Program-made: the position numbers and the translations under genes
NCBI RefSeq assembly: GCF_016593255.1
Contig: NZ_AP023212.1
Span: forward strand, 918,001-982,000
Direction of reading: 5' to 3'
DNA length: 64,000 bases
Source of the DNA: Hydrogenimonas urashimensis
GTDB taxonomy: Bacteria; Campylobacterota; Campylobacteria; Campylobacterales; Hydrogenimonadaceae
The notes under the pieces: model-generated
The model's database searches: none
What the model was told of the DNA's origin: nothing
Seen by the model: only the letters and a program-made list of their open reading frames with translations
In this document: positions 55,505-63,672 of the stretch, in pieces
How positions within the stretch are numbered: position 1 is the stretch's first letter
Layout: the number at the start of each line of letters is the position of its first letter

Positions 55505-55723
55505 ATGCCCGTTTTTTATAGAAAAATTATACACTACCAACATTTAAAAGTAATTGACTTATTGGATGACAACGGTATAACTTTCTTTATTAAAATCGGT
55601 AGATTCGGATTTTGTTTAATACATGATCAACAAAAAGAAATGGATGTTCTTGATTTTGCAGAGAATCGGAAGTTGTGTGGGTTTTTCAGATCAATGGTGC
55701 GCAGAGCGAGACTTGAATTGTAA
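55505..55723 (+). CDS. doubtful small ORF between wza and the prophage
   Basis: A 72-codon open frame opposite to wza, without a ribosome binding site. The product has no signal, membrane segment or known motif. It overlies the likely wza promoter. It may be a chance frame or a fragment left at the prophage border. Confidence 0.25.
   Translation: MPVFYRKIIHYQHLKVIDLLDDNGITFFIKIGRFGFCLIHDQQKEMDVLDFAENRKLCGFFRSMVRRARLEL
55526..55531 (-). promoter_or_regulatory. candidate -10 box of the wza-wzc operon
   Basis: TATAAT preceded by TG on the minus strand, about 66 bases before the wza start, with TTACTT 16 bases further upstream as a weak -35. Confidence 0.45.
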
Positions 55724-55759
55724 TTGATATAACAAAATACGCTTCATTCGGCATTCTCG

Positions 55760-56194
55760 TCAAACCAGAGCGTCTTTTTTTGTATCATTTGGCACAATTT
55801 TGGCACACTCGTCCACTACCGCTACCAACTCCTCCGCCCTGCTTCCAACCTGCCGATACCACAAACTGTTCTGCATTTCCAACGCCATTTTTGCCCAGTC
55901 TCTTCTTTGGATCGCCTCCCACATATGATTGAACGTCATGAGTCGATTGATGCCGAGGTTGTAGAGCATGTCCAACAGGACAGACTGAATCTCCGACGGC
56001 AGATCGTCGAAATCCGGGTATGCGCGTCGTAATTCGTCTGCCATGTTGTCCAGCCGGTGGCGCAGCAGAAGTTCGCCCTCTTCTTCGGTTATGGGCAGTT
56101 TCGTACCGTACCCGATGGTCCAGTTGCCGTAGATGTCCTGGTACGCCATGCCTCTGAAGCCTTCATGCCGCTTGATCTGATCGATAAGCCTCAT
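55760..56194 (-). CDS. phage lysozyme (GH24 type endolysin)
   Basis: A 144-residue muramidase. The catalytic Glu is in KRHEGFRG (Glu11), followed by YQDIYGNWTIGYGT, giving the Asp and Thr of the E-D-T triad, and LLDMLYNLGINRL. It cleaves peptidoglycan at phage release. No signal peptide is seen, so a holin is needed. It overlaps the upstream gene by 4 bases and is the last gene of the prophage segment. Confidence 0.88.
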   Translation of the reverse strand: MRLIDQIKRHEGFRGMAYQDIYGNWTIGYGTKLPITEEEGELLLRHRLDNMADELRRAYPDFDDLPSEIQSVLLDMLYNLGINRLMTFNHMWEAIQRRDWAKMALEMQNSLWYRQVGSRAEELVAVVDECAKIVPNDTKKDALV

Positions 56195-57045
56195 TTCTCA
56201 TTGACCTTCACATTTGTGTAAATTACTTTGTAATCGCTGTAGCCAAAGAGCATGATGTATTTGTCAACATCTTTCGCTTTCAGATCGAACGAGACCTTGC
56301 CGCTTTTTGTCGTGCAGTAACCATGGTTGGACGATGCCGCAACACACCACTTCTTGCCCGCTGGCTCCGTACGAACATCGACTATGAACGTGTACGTCTT
56401 TCCGGCCTCGTAGCTGTGCGGCTTGCTGGCGTATGAGTATTTGCCACCCTTGTCTATCGTGATCTTTCCGTCCTCGATCTTCACGCCTGACTTGTTGGTT
56501 CCATGAGCCGTCCACTCTTTGGCGACAATGCTCGACTTCGGTTTCGCCGTGCATACCTCAAGCGTTTTCGTTCCATCGGTGCAGTAAAGCTCCGACCCAG
56601 TCACGCCCTCGGGAACAACGATGCTTTTGTTGTACTCGATGTATGTTGGATTCCACGGCGAGTAGGCCATGAATTTGAAAGGCTCGCCCCCTTTGACGGA
56701 AACGTTGAATTTCCCATCGTCGTTCGTCAAAGCGTAGCTGACCCAGTTCTCCCCGACAGTTCGAACCACGCCACGCTTGTAGGGCTTGCCGTCCTCGTAG
56801 ACGATGCTACCGGTGAAGTTGCTGTCGTATGCGGGAGCCAGATCGAGTTTCGGGCACGGTTTTGCCACCTCGACGATCTTTTCGACTTCAACAATTTTTT
56901 CCTCGCACTCAGGGCAGGCAGGGCACTCTATCGTGCCGTTCATCTCTTTTGTCAGAACGTCGTAAATGTCAGTTTTCGTGACGCCAAGGTATCCGGCTAT
57001 CAACACCAGAACGGTCACTACGCTCGCTATCGTTTTCTTGTTCAT
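56191..57045 (-). CDS. membrane-anchored phage protein with a CarboxypepD_reg-like domain
   Basis: A 284-residue protein: N-terminal membrane segment (about 6-22), a Cys-rich and coiled stretch (CPACPECEEKIVEVEKIVEV), then a domain FTGSIVYEDGKPYKRG to TNDDGKFNVSVKGG. The domain resembles the last domain of the chromosomal lipoproteins (TGRIVYEDGTPARG, STDEDGRFEIEV). The C-terminal part (about 165-284) looks like a beta-sandwich binding module. It overlaps both neighbours by 4 bases. An inner-membrane spanin or cell-surface role is possible; not known. Confidence 0.7.
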   Translation of the reverse strand: MNKKTIASVVTVLVLIAGYLGVTKTDIYDVLTKEMNGTIECPACPECEEKIVEVEKIVEVAKPCPKLDLAPAYDSNFTGSIVYEDGKPYKRGVVRTVGENWVSYALTNDDGKFNVSVKGGEPFKFMAYSPWNPTYIEYNKSIVVPEGVTGSELYCTDGTKTLEVCTAKPKSSIVAKEWTAHGTNKSGVKIEDGKITIDKGGKYSYASKPHSYEAGKTYTFIVDVRTEPAGKKWCVAASSNHGYCTTKSGKVSFDLKAKDVDKYIMLFGYSDYKVIYTNVKVNEK

Positions 57046-57587
57046 TTCATATCCTTTTTGAGTTCGTTGTAAACTTTTCGTATCTGCTTGATGCGGTTGT
57101 ACACCATGTACGTCGGTATATCGAGCCTTTCGCCGATTTCTACCTGATCGTAGCCCTGCATGAACAGGTCGAACGTCTCGGAACCAAGGCGCATCAGTCT
57201 CTCTTTGACCTTTTCGACAAGCTCTTCGTTGGACACCATGTCGAACGTGTCTTTTTCATCGACCAGGTATCTGTCCAGCGGGTGATGCCTTGCCCCCGAC
57301 TCGTCCTCATATTCCGGCCAGTCCGACCATGCCATGTGCCGTCTTTTCTCTTTCCTGTTCCTGTTCTTCTCGCACAGCAGTTTCTCGTCGATGTACTGCC
57401 ACAGCTTGTTTTTGATCGAGATCCACCGCATTCTGGTTTTCTCGATCTTTCCGACGGTTCGGTGATACTCGATCAGCCCCTCCATATAGAGATCGTCGTA
57501 AAACCGATGAAATGGTCGAAATTCACGCTGGACGATCGCTTTGACGAAATTACGATGCTCAAGCGTCTGGCTCCACGCTTCCGTCAT
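57042..57587 (-). CDS. phage protein with sigma-70 region 4-like helix-turn-helix
   Basis: A 181-residue soluble, basic protein. The start MTEAWSQTLEHRN at 57587 overlaps the stop of the upstream gene by 4 bases; a longer frame reaching 58061 is a shadow of other genes. The last 60 residues (LMRLGSETFDLFMQGYDQVE, then IGERLDIPTYMVYNRIKQIRKVY) fit the region 4 helix-turn-helix of ECF-like sigma factors or phage late-gene regulators. The position within the lysis cassette is unusual. DNA binding is inferred. Confidence 0.65.
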   Translation of the reverse strand: MTEAWSQTLEHRNFVKAIVQREFRPFHRFYDDLYMEGLIEYHRTVGKIEKTRMRWISIKNKLWQYIDEKLLCEKNRNRKEKRRHMAWSDWPEYEDESGARHHPLDRYLVDEKDTFDMVSNEELVEKVKERLMRLGSETFDLFMQGYDQVEIGERLDIPTYMVYNRIKQIRKVYNELKKDMK

Positions 57588-57907
57588 TCCCGCTCTTCCG
57601 TCTCCAGGCGAAGCCGCTTTGTGATGAACGTCTCCATTGCGAAAATCGCCTTGGTTCCCATGTGACCAGATATACCGACAAACACAGCGGTGAGCATCGT
57701 GGCGACTTCGTAGTACTCGCAAATGAAGTAGGTCAAAAGACCGATGAAGCCGCTTATGACGACATCCCCGACAAGCTCGCTGATGCTGAAGCGAACCGTT
57801 CCGTTTCTGACTTTTCTGATATTGCTGGCAATGCCGCCCCACAATGAGAGGGCCAGCACCCACAGATAGGTGACGAACGGCACGTTCTCCGGACTGTTGT
57901 GCGGCAT
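57584..57907 (-). CDS. phage holin-like membrane protein
   Basis: A 107-residue protein with about three hydrophobic segments (VTYLWVLALSLWGGIASNI, VVISGFIGLLTYFICEYY, VATMLTAVFVGISGHMG). It resembles LydA/HP1-type phage holins. The ATG at 57907 has GGGGAGA upstream. It sits between a small lipoprotein and the sigma-like gene. Confidence 0.7.
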   Translation of the reverse strand: MPHNSPENVPFVTYLWVLALSLWGGIASNIRKVRNGTVRFSISELVGDVVISGFIGLLTYFICEYYEVATMLTAVFVGISGHMGTKAIFAMETFITKRLRLETEERE

Positions 57908-58104
57908 TATCTCTCCCCTTTGCACTCAAGAAGTTTCTCCCTGAGCTTGTAGTATGTGTAATCGTTGAGTAGCACGCCGTCGAACGGAGCCACCTCGCCC
58001 TGACGCATCCAGTGTGCGTTGATGCTGGGGTCGGAAATGTCCACTCTGGCGCATCCGTCAATCATGAATAACGCTATGAAGCTCGTCAATAGTTGTCTTG
58101 TCAT
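57907..58104 (-). CDS. small phage lipoprotein (possible outer spanin)
   Basis: A 65-residue protein with an N-terminal hydrophobic segment and lipobox-like MIDGC. The later WMRQGEVAPFDGVLLNDYTY resembles a phrase common in lysis-cassette lipoproteins. Asp at the -2 position of the lipobox is not ideal. It overlaps the next upstream gene by 47 bases in another frame, as spanin genes often do. Role inferred from size and place. Confidence 0.5.
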   Translation of the reverse strand: MTRQLLTSFIALFMIDGCARVDISDPSINAHWMRQGEVAPFDGVLLNDYTYYKLREKLLECKGER

Positions 58105-58216
58105 CTCTCTTCTCTATCTCGTTGATCAGTCTCTGTTTCGCGGCTTCATAGCCCGCTTTCTTGTAGAGAGCCACCGCCATCTTGATGATGTCGATAAGCT
58201 CCAATAGCTTCGTCAT
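58058..58216 (-). CDS. small helical phage protein
   Basis: A 52-residue, helical, soluble protein from the ATG at 58216. It overlaps the preceding holin-like gene by 4 bases and the lipoprotein gene by 47. No motif is recognised. Confidence 0.5.
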   Translation of the reverse strand: MTKLLELIDIIKMAVALYKKAGYEAAKQRLINEIEKRDDKTTIDELHSVIHD

Positions 58217-58419
58217 CTCACCCGTTTCGTGGCTTTGATTCGGCCATAAATGGCGACGACGGAACCAACGGTGGCTCCAACGCTTGTCAGTGCGACGACG
58301 ATGGCCTGCTGGTCTTCCGGGCTTACCGTGTAGCCGAACACGCCGAGAACGATAGCCAAGATGGAGACGATGCCTCCCCACACTCCCTTGCTCTGATACC
58401 ATGGTTTTTCGTAAGTCAT
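58213..58419 (-). CDS. holin-like small phage membrane protein
   Basis: A 68-residue protein with the opening KPWYQSKGVWGGIVSILAIVLGVFG and a second hydrophobic segment (AIVVALTSVGATVGSVVAIYG), ending in a basic tail. The opening and two-helix topology are typical of a widespread group of phage holin or holin-like proteins. It overlaps both neighbours by 4 bases. Confidence 0.7.
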   Translation of the reverse strand: MTYEKPWYQSKGVWGGIVSILAIVLGVFGYTVSPEDQQAIVVALTSVGATVGSVVAIYGRIKATKRVR

Positions 58420-58760
58420 TCCGTTTCCTTTCTAAAAATATTACGTTTTGCCGCTTCGTTCTCGAAGCTGTTTTTGCAGTGATTCTCGCCGAACACGAAG
58501 TCGATGAACCTCAGGAACCACTGCGCCTGCCGGTTCCCTTTATAGATGGCGAGGTAGTACGTGTACGAACTGATCGTGTAGTCTTCCTGCGAATACAGGA
58601 TGGAACCACCCGCCTGATCGAACCCTATCGCCGCTGTCTTGAAGTACCTACCGAGGCTGGTTCCTCGCCATAGATGCCGCATGACGTTCAGCGGAACCAC
58701 CACGGGGGTGAGAAGAGTTGCGAGAACGAAGGCGACGATGAAGAGGACTACCCACTTCAC
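58416..58760 (-). CDS. phage membrane protein of unknown function
   Basis: A 114-residue protein from the GTG at 58760, which overlaps the stop of the upstream gene in a GTGA junction. One membrane segment (VVLFIVAFVLATLLTPVVVPL), then a region FDQAGGSILYSQEDYTISSYTYY and WFLRFIDFVFGENHC. Similar small proteins occur in phages with predicted roles in host interaction; not identified. Confidence 0.6.
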   Translation of the reverse strand: MKWVVLFIVAFVLATLLTPVVVPLNVMRHLWRGTSLGRYFKTAAIGFDQAGGSILYSQEDYTISSYTYYLAIYKGNRQAQWFLRFIDFVFGENHCKNSFENEAAKRNIFRKETE

Positions 58761-59200
58761 TCCGCTGGCTCCTCGAACTCCTCTTCGGGCGACTCCATGT
58801 GCGGCGAGACACGCTTCCACGCCTCAAGCTCTTCGAGAGTCAATATCCAGAAGGCTTTCGGGTCGTCGTTGGCGAAATTCTCTCCGCCAAGCACGTAGCC
58901 CCACGCCTGCGCTAACAGTTTTGTGCCCTTCAATTCGTTCTTGAGGTCACTCATCTCCATCGCCACATAGCCGTATTTCCCGTCAGGCGTAGTGACAATC
59001 GTTCGATTACCGAACGAATCGATGTATGTTCGTATCGTGTGGTAATCCACGACGTTTCCCTCTTCGTCGGTGATCTCGAACAATGGAAACCTTACATTGC
59101 CGGTCGGGTCAACCACTTTGATGTTCGTCGCTTCCAATGGAGCCACGAGGAACATGCTTGGGTAGACTTTCGAACCGTACTTATTTTCACTTGTGGTCAT
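58757..59200 (-). CDS. phage structural or fibre-associated protein, hypothetical
   Basis: A 147-residue acidic, soluble protein without recognised motif. It lies between the LamG-like fibre gene and the lysis cassette, 8 bases after the fibre gene. A tail-fibre assembly or accessory role is possible by position only. Confidence 0.6.
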   Translation of the reverse strand: MTTSENKYGSKVYPSMFLVAPLEATNIKVVDPTGNVRFPLFEITDEEGNVVDYHTIRTYIDSFGNRTIVTTPDGKYGYVAMEMSDLKNELKGTKLLAQAWGYVLGGENFANDDPKAFWILTLEELEAWKRVSPHMESPEEEFEEPAE

Positions 59201-59208
59201 TTTCTCTC

Positions 59209-61263
59209 CTATGGTAAATCAGGATATTTGGCTTTCGCCTCTGCGTAGAGCCGTGCGATTTCTGTATTGGATAGAGCTTTTTGATACATTCTGAAAAGCT
59301 TGACAGGATGTTCCATTGGCTTGTGCCATGCCGAATATCCAAAAATGAAATTGTATGTTTCGTCTTGCGGAGTGTATGTGGTATTTTTTTCGATTTCTCC
59401 ATTGACAAATATTTTGAGCGATGAATTACCATCCCACTTGACAACATAGTGAGCAACCCCGCTATGCGAAGAATACTCTATCGTGCTTTGATAGGAACCA
59501 ACTCGTGCCCATGCCCTATTGTCCGCATTGTTGTATCCAAATCGTAGTTTGTCTCCACCGCACAGTTCAAAGTCGTGAGGCACTCTGTCCGAGAAGTCAA
59601 GAATGAATTCTATCGAGCCAGGTTTCGATGTGTCGAAATACTGTTCAGGTGTCATCAGCAGATACTCGTCCGTTCCCACTTGAAACTCAATTCCATCAGC
59701 CACATACTCGACAGGCACTCCGACATCGTTCGTCTTGAATTTGCATAGCTGTAGACCGTGAGATTGGTTGTCGGCGTTCGTGCGGATTGATTTTGAATAA
59801 TTCATAATTCGAAGTCCACCATTCAGTTTTTTGATGGAAATTTCGGATATGCGCATTTTCCCTGTTTTTGTTCCATTGAAAAGAAAATATCCCCCTGTCC
59901 TATCATGATCTTCCATCATGGTATAGGCGTGATAGCCCTCAGCGACGTTCTGCCCTGCATTGTATGATCCCGTCAGGCTCTCAATGGCCACAATATTTTC
60001 ACCACTGATAACTTCCGATCTGTATTCAACCTTGAATGGGACATCTGCCGTTACAATCGGATTAAGATTGTCGAATCTAACCTGCGGTCTTTCAGAGTGA
60101 TCGCCGTCGCCGAATAACTCTATTTCAAAACCATTTTCAAATGTTGAGAATTCATACGTCGCATTTTGCGGATCATGCACATATGGAGTATCGTATGTGA
60201 CATTTTCTTCGGAATAGTTCTTCACGTCAACTATTACCCCATTTGTGCTTTTCCACCCTTCTGATGGAATTCCGATTGTATGCTCACCGCACGGATACCA
60301 CGACACGATATCATCCGGCGTCAGACTCAATCCCGTGCTTGTGTCCCCAAGAGCCAACCTGCCCAACAGTTCCGGCTCTTTGTTGAGCTTGTCGATGTCG
60401 GACTGCGTGAAATGTTTGCCGATTGCGAGTGTCGTGATATTGCTGATTGTTTGGTATTCGAAGCGGTATTGTGTCGAGGGTTCGAGTGAGCCATCGTCAG
60501 TTGTTTTGACAGCAAACTGTCGTGTCTCGAAATCGTAGTAGAGAATGTCGCCTGTTTCGATAATCGGTTCGAGAATCAGTTCTACCTCGAAGTCGGCGTT
60601 GTATTGCGCCGTTCCATCAAACGTTACGACGATGTGCCGGAAATCTGGATTTGACGCATAACGAAAATACCCTTCTTGTGTGGTGGTAAATGTCCCCGTG
60701 ATGTCGGTGTCATACGTATGAACGATATCGCCTCCACCATCAGGAGTCGATCCAGTCTTGATGTTGTGGAGTCTGACGGTTCCGCTTGTGACGGTCACGT
60801 TTACAGTGACCTTGTATCGTCCTGTATTGTTTCCATTGTACTGAAATGATGGCTCCCATGCATTGTCAGTAGGGTTTTCGAGATGCACTGTCCATTTCTT
60901 TTCAGTGTCGTCATATGTCGCCGTATTGTTTTCGCCTGTCATAACCTTGTACGGATTTCCCGTATACCGCTCCCCAAGCGTATGCTCAAGCGGCACATCG
61001 ACATACTGCGTGCCCGTCAATTCGATGCCACGTCCAGTGTACGCCGTTGCGTGGATATGAGGGTTGGTTCCCTCATCTTTGACGTATCTCGTACCGTCCG
61101 GTTTCGTGGCGAGTCTGCCCGTGTAGAGAATCTGTGAAGCGGCGAGAGAGCCCTGAAGCGTTTCGGTGAAATCGATGATGTTTAAGGGAGTCTGGCTGGT
61201 TCCGTCCGTGTGGTCCCGTTGCGACGGGTCGAACACGCCGCCGCCGGTATGGTCGATCAGCAT
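59209..61263 (-). CDS. phage tail fibre/adhesin with C-terminal LamG-like domain
   Basis: A 684-residue protein, rich in Thr, Asn, Gly and Tyr, with no signal peptide. Repeated beta-rich stretches are seen through the middle; the last 170 residues (FILDFSDRVPHDF, AHYVVKWDGNSSLKIFVNG, KLFRMYQKALSNTEIARLYAEAKAKYP) have the concanavalin/LamG pattern with its typical closing helix. It would bind host surface carbohydrate. The ATG at 61263 follows the upstream stop by one base. Confidence 0.72.
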   Translation of the reverse strand: MLIDHTGGGVFDPSQRDHTDGTSQTPLNIIDFTETLQGSLAASQILYTGRLATKPDGTRYVKDEGTNPHIHATAYTGRGIELTGTQYVDVPLEHTLGERYTGNPYKVMTGENNTATYDDTEKKWTVHLENPTDNAWEPSFQYNGNNTGRYKVTVNVTVTSGTVRLHNIKTGSTPDGGGDIVHTYDTDITGTFTTTQEGYFRYASNPDFRHIVVTFDGTAQYNADFEVELILEPIIETGDILYYDFETRQFAVKTTDDGSLEPSTQYRFEYQTISNITTLAIGKHFTQSDIDKLNKEPELLGRLALGDTSTGLSLTPDDIVSWYPCGEHTIGIPSEGWKSTNGVIVDVKNYSEENVTYDTPYVHDPQNATYEFSTFENGFEIELFGDGDHSERPQVRFDNLNPIVTADVPFKVEYRSEVISGENIVAIESLTGSYNAGQNVAEGYHAYTMMEDHDRTGGYFLFNGTKTGKMRISEISIKKLNGGLRIMNYSKSIRTNADNQSHGLQLCKFKTNDVGVPVEYVADGIEFQVGTDEYLLMTPEQYFDTSKPGSIEFILDFSDRVPHDFELCGGDKLRFGYNNADNRAWARVGSYQSTIEYSSHSGVAHYVVKWDGNSSLKIFVNGEIEKNTTYTPQDETYNFIFGYSAWHKPMEHPVKLFRMYQKALSNTEIARLYAEAKAKYPDLP

Positions 61264-61264
61264 G

Positions 61265-61498
61265 TTACGCCTTGTCACTCGCCAATGTGACCGTGCCGGA
61301 TGCCGAATGTTTGAAGTATACTGTCGAATCGACCCGTATCGCGCCGTAAGTGGCCGGCAGAACGAACCACTTTTTCGTGTCGTCGTTGTCGAACGAATAC
61401 ATGACGTTGACGACCTGGTCGGTGTTTTGCACGATATTGCCTGCTGTGTCGGGATCGAACTGTACTACGGTGTTAGCGGGGATTTCGATATCTGTCAT
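61265..61498 (-). CDS. small phage beta-rich protein
   Basis: A 77-residue protein, TDIEIPANTVVQFDPDTAG at the start and a strand-rich body. An AGGAGG site precedes the ATG. It lies directly upstream of the large fibre gene and is probably part of the tail or capsid decoration set. Not identified. Confidence 0.6.
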   Translation of the reverse strand: MTDIEIPANTVVQFDPDTAGNIVQNTDQVVNVMYSFDNDDTKKWFVLPATYGAIRVDSTVYFKHSASGTVTLASDKA

Positions 61499-61542
61499 AT
61501 TCGCCTCCTGTGTGTGGCTATTGTAGAAAAATGCTGATTCGT

Positions 61543-61560
61543 TTTATAGTCGACTATAAA
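61543..61560. promoter_or_regulatory. perfect 18-bp palindrome in the phage intergenic gap
   Basis: TTTATAGTCGACTATAAA lies in the 117-base gap between genes 61616 and 61265, both read leftwards. It may be an operator or promoter element for the downstream fibre and lysis genes. Confidence 0.45.
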
Positions 61561-61615
61561 TCAGTTTTCCCAATGCAAACATTTTTGCATACGAACGGCA
61601 TGGAGGCGTGTTTCA

Positions 61616-61996
61616 TTAATGTGGGATTAACGCTGTTTTTACTATTTGCAGTGCTTCATTGTATGTAATATCGAAATCGTATTTTTCATAAAGTGCCCTT
61701 GCGACCCATTTCGCGCAATCGATTGTCATGCATCCGTAATTTTTCAGTTGTTCTTTATAGGCTTCAATTTCACATTTCAGTCTGTATTTTTTACTTATAG
61801 CCCACAATAAACCATGTAAAAAATTTCGGCGATATTGTCTGCAGTGCACCAATTCGTGTTCGTGCAAACCAATGTCTCCACGATATTTTGGTCGGATCAC
61901 GATGCGACACGTGCCTATGACAGGAACTAGCGGGAAATAGCAATAACCGCCATATTCTTTTGGCAAATTATCCGAATACTCGATTTTATATTTCAT
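61616..61996 (-). CDS. phage HExxH putative metallopeptidase
   Basis: A 126-residue protein. A zinc-peptidase-like motif HEHELVHCRQ (HELVH) is followed by a downstream Glu in CEIEAYKEQ, which could be the third ligand. Upstream lies a strand CRIVIRPKYRG. The ATG at 61996 overlaps the stop of the upstream fibre gene by 3 bases. It may process a virion or fibre protein, or be a toxin-like domain; only the motif is seen. Confidence 0.6.
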   Translation of the reverse strand: MKYKIEYSDNLPKEYGGYCYFPLVPVIGTCRIVIRPKYRGDIGLHEHELVHCRQYRRNFLHGLLWAISKKYRLKCEIEAYKEQLKNYGCMTIDCAKWVARALYEKYDFDITYNEALQIVKTALIPH

Positions 61997-63654
61997 GAGC
62001 AACAGTTCTCTTTAAGTTGAGCTATTTCATCTTTCAGGGAATCCACTTCGGCTTTGAGTTCTTTGACGGCGTTAACGAGGATCGGAATGAGTGACGTTTC
62101 TTTCAACCCAAGTTTCTCTTTGTTATCCTTTTCAACTACCGGGCTATCCTCGATGCCAAGCTCTTCTTCGATCTCAAGGATGTCCTGCGAGATGAAACCC
62201 CACATGAACTTCTCGTCTTTTTTGGAGCCGTCGGGTTCTTTGGATTTATCGATTGTGCCATCTTCTTTTTCGACCCAGTATCTGCTTCTGTCATCGAATC
62301 GGAATTGTTTCGGCTGAAGGCGGGTGATGTAGTCGAGCCCATATTGAATTGGGGCTATGTCAGTTTTATCTCTTTCATCCGAAGTAACGGTCCAAGAAAC
62401 TTTAATGTATGCGTTGGTGATGTCATTGTTACCTACTACAATTTTATTTGAATCACTTGATGAAAATTGATGTGGTGATGTGTCTGTACCTGCTTTATAA
62501 CCTATTGCAGTATTGTTTGAACCTGTTTGTATATTGGCTCCAGCATTAAAACCTATGGCTGTATTGTGATCACCTGTTGTTAATGAAGTTAGTGTGTCAC
62601 CACCACAGCCAGTATTGCTAATTCCTGATGTAATATGTTGTAAAGAAAATTCACCAAGTGCAACATTATTATATCCTGTAACAGCATTTGCTCCATCACC
62701 AAAACTTGTTGATCCAATTGCTACATTTCTTGAATTGCCACTGCCAAGTTTTCGTGCACACCTATACCCAATATATACATTTTCATTGTTGGAACCAGAC
62801 CCTGGATCAATAACACAATCTTTGCCAGCAACAAAAGATTGGACACTGATTCTTTGTCCAGCATTTCCGTCATGCCATGCAGTATGTCCATCTATTGTAA
62901 TGTGTTCACCTGTGATTACTGTAGTTTTTACAGTGTAACCGCTTTGCCAGTTTGAGTGGGCAGAATCAGGTGTATTTACTGATAATCCACTTTCGGCATT
63001 CACATAGACATATTCATTAGTCTGTTCACTTACTTTTCCTTCACTCTCCCCAGCATTGAGAATTAGTTGTTGTCCAGTTCTACATGTAATTTGATCAATA
63101 TTCATACCTGCAAGAGCAGAAATGTGAGCAGGAATAGTAACAGTTTGTGTGTTGTTATATCCAATATAGAAATTGATAGGAGATGATGATGAATAATCAT
63201 AAGCACTTAATCTGTAAATTCCACTATTTACTGATATATAAAACTGTTTATTGCTATTATTTGGGTCATAAAGTATTAATTTACTTTCTGCATCACTGCC
63301 ATAAATTCCACATCTAATTGTTCCATCAGATAAACTGCTACTTGACCAATGAAACTCAGCAATATTACCATTACTGTTATTGCACCTTGTAGCAAACAGC
63401 GGCACACCACTATCTCTTCTGATCCAAATATATTGCCCATCTGTTCTATTATTAGCCCAAGTGATGCCTGCCAGTGTTTCCCATGCTGAACCATTCCACT
63501 TTTCAAATTTATGATTTGATGAGTTATATCTGATTGCGCCTGTTGGCTGATTTGAGCCATATGTCATTGTGGCTAAATCATCATCTCTTTCTTTTAGTTG
63601 ATTTAGAAAATCTGTATAGTTTGATGTTAGTGTAGGTAAATTCCAATCAGCCAT
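61993..63654 (-). CDS. phage tail fibre with C-terminal peptidase S74 chaperone
   Basis: A 553-residue protein. The N-terminal part (MADWNLPTLTSNYTDFLNQL) starts a virion-attachment region, then a repetitive beta-rich shaft with head-domain repeats (GYNNVALGEFSLQ, GDHNTAIGFNAGAN, GSNNTAIGYKAG). The C-terminus holds SDERDKTDI, the Ser-Asp site of the intramolecular chaperone, followed by a coiled coil (VNAVKELKAEVDSLKDEIAQL). Such domains trimerise the fibre and are then cut off by themselves. Confidence 0.88.
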   Translation of the reverse strand: MADWNLPTLTSNYTDFLNQLKERDDDLATMTYGSNQPTGAIRYNSSNHKFEKWNGSAWETLAGITWANNRTDGQYIWIRRDSGVPLFATRCNNSNGNIAEFHWSSSSLSDGTIRCGIYGSDAESKLILYDPNNSNKQFYISVNSGIYRLSAYDYSSSSPINFYIGYNNTQTVTIPAHISALAGMNIDQITCRTGQQLILNAGESEGKVSEQTNEYVYVNAESGLSVNTPDSAHSNWQSGYTVKTTVITGEHITIDGHTAWHDGNAGQRISVQSFVAGKDCVIDPGSGSNNENVYIGYRCARKLGSGNSRNVAIGSTSFGDGANAVTGYNNVALGEFSLQHITSGISNTGCGGDTLTSLTTGDHNTAIGFNAGANIQTGSNNTAIGYKAGTDTSPHQFSSSDSNKIVVGNNDITNAYIKVSWTVTSDERDKTDIAPIQYGLDYITRLQPKQFRFDDRSRYWVEKEDGTIDKSKEPDGSKKDEKFMWGFISQDILEIEEELGIEDSPVVEKDNKEKLGLKETSLIPILVNAVKELKAEVDSLKDEIAQLKENCCS

Positions 63655-63672
63655 AGTTTGCTCCTTTGTATA

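Noticed and set aside
55724-55759. Prophage attachment site next to wza
   Set aside because: No repeat of this border is visible in the window, the other end lies outside, and no integrase is seen, so no att site can be named.
57590-58061. N-terminal 158 codons of the long frame ending at 57042
   Set aside because: This part is out of frame with the holin-like and lipoprotein genes and rich in Arg, His and Cys without pattern. The real start is the ATG at 57587, in the overlap with the preceding stop.
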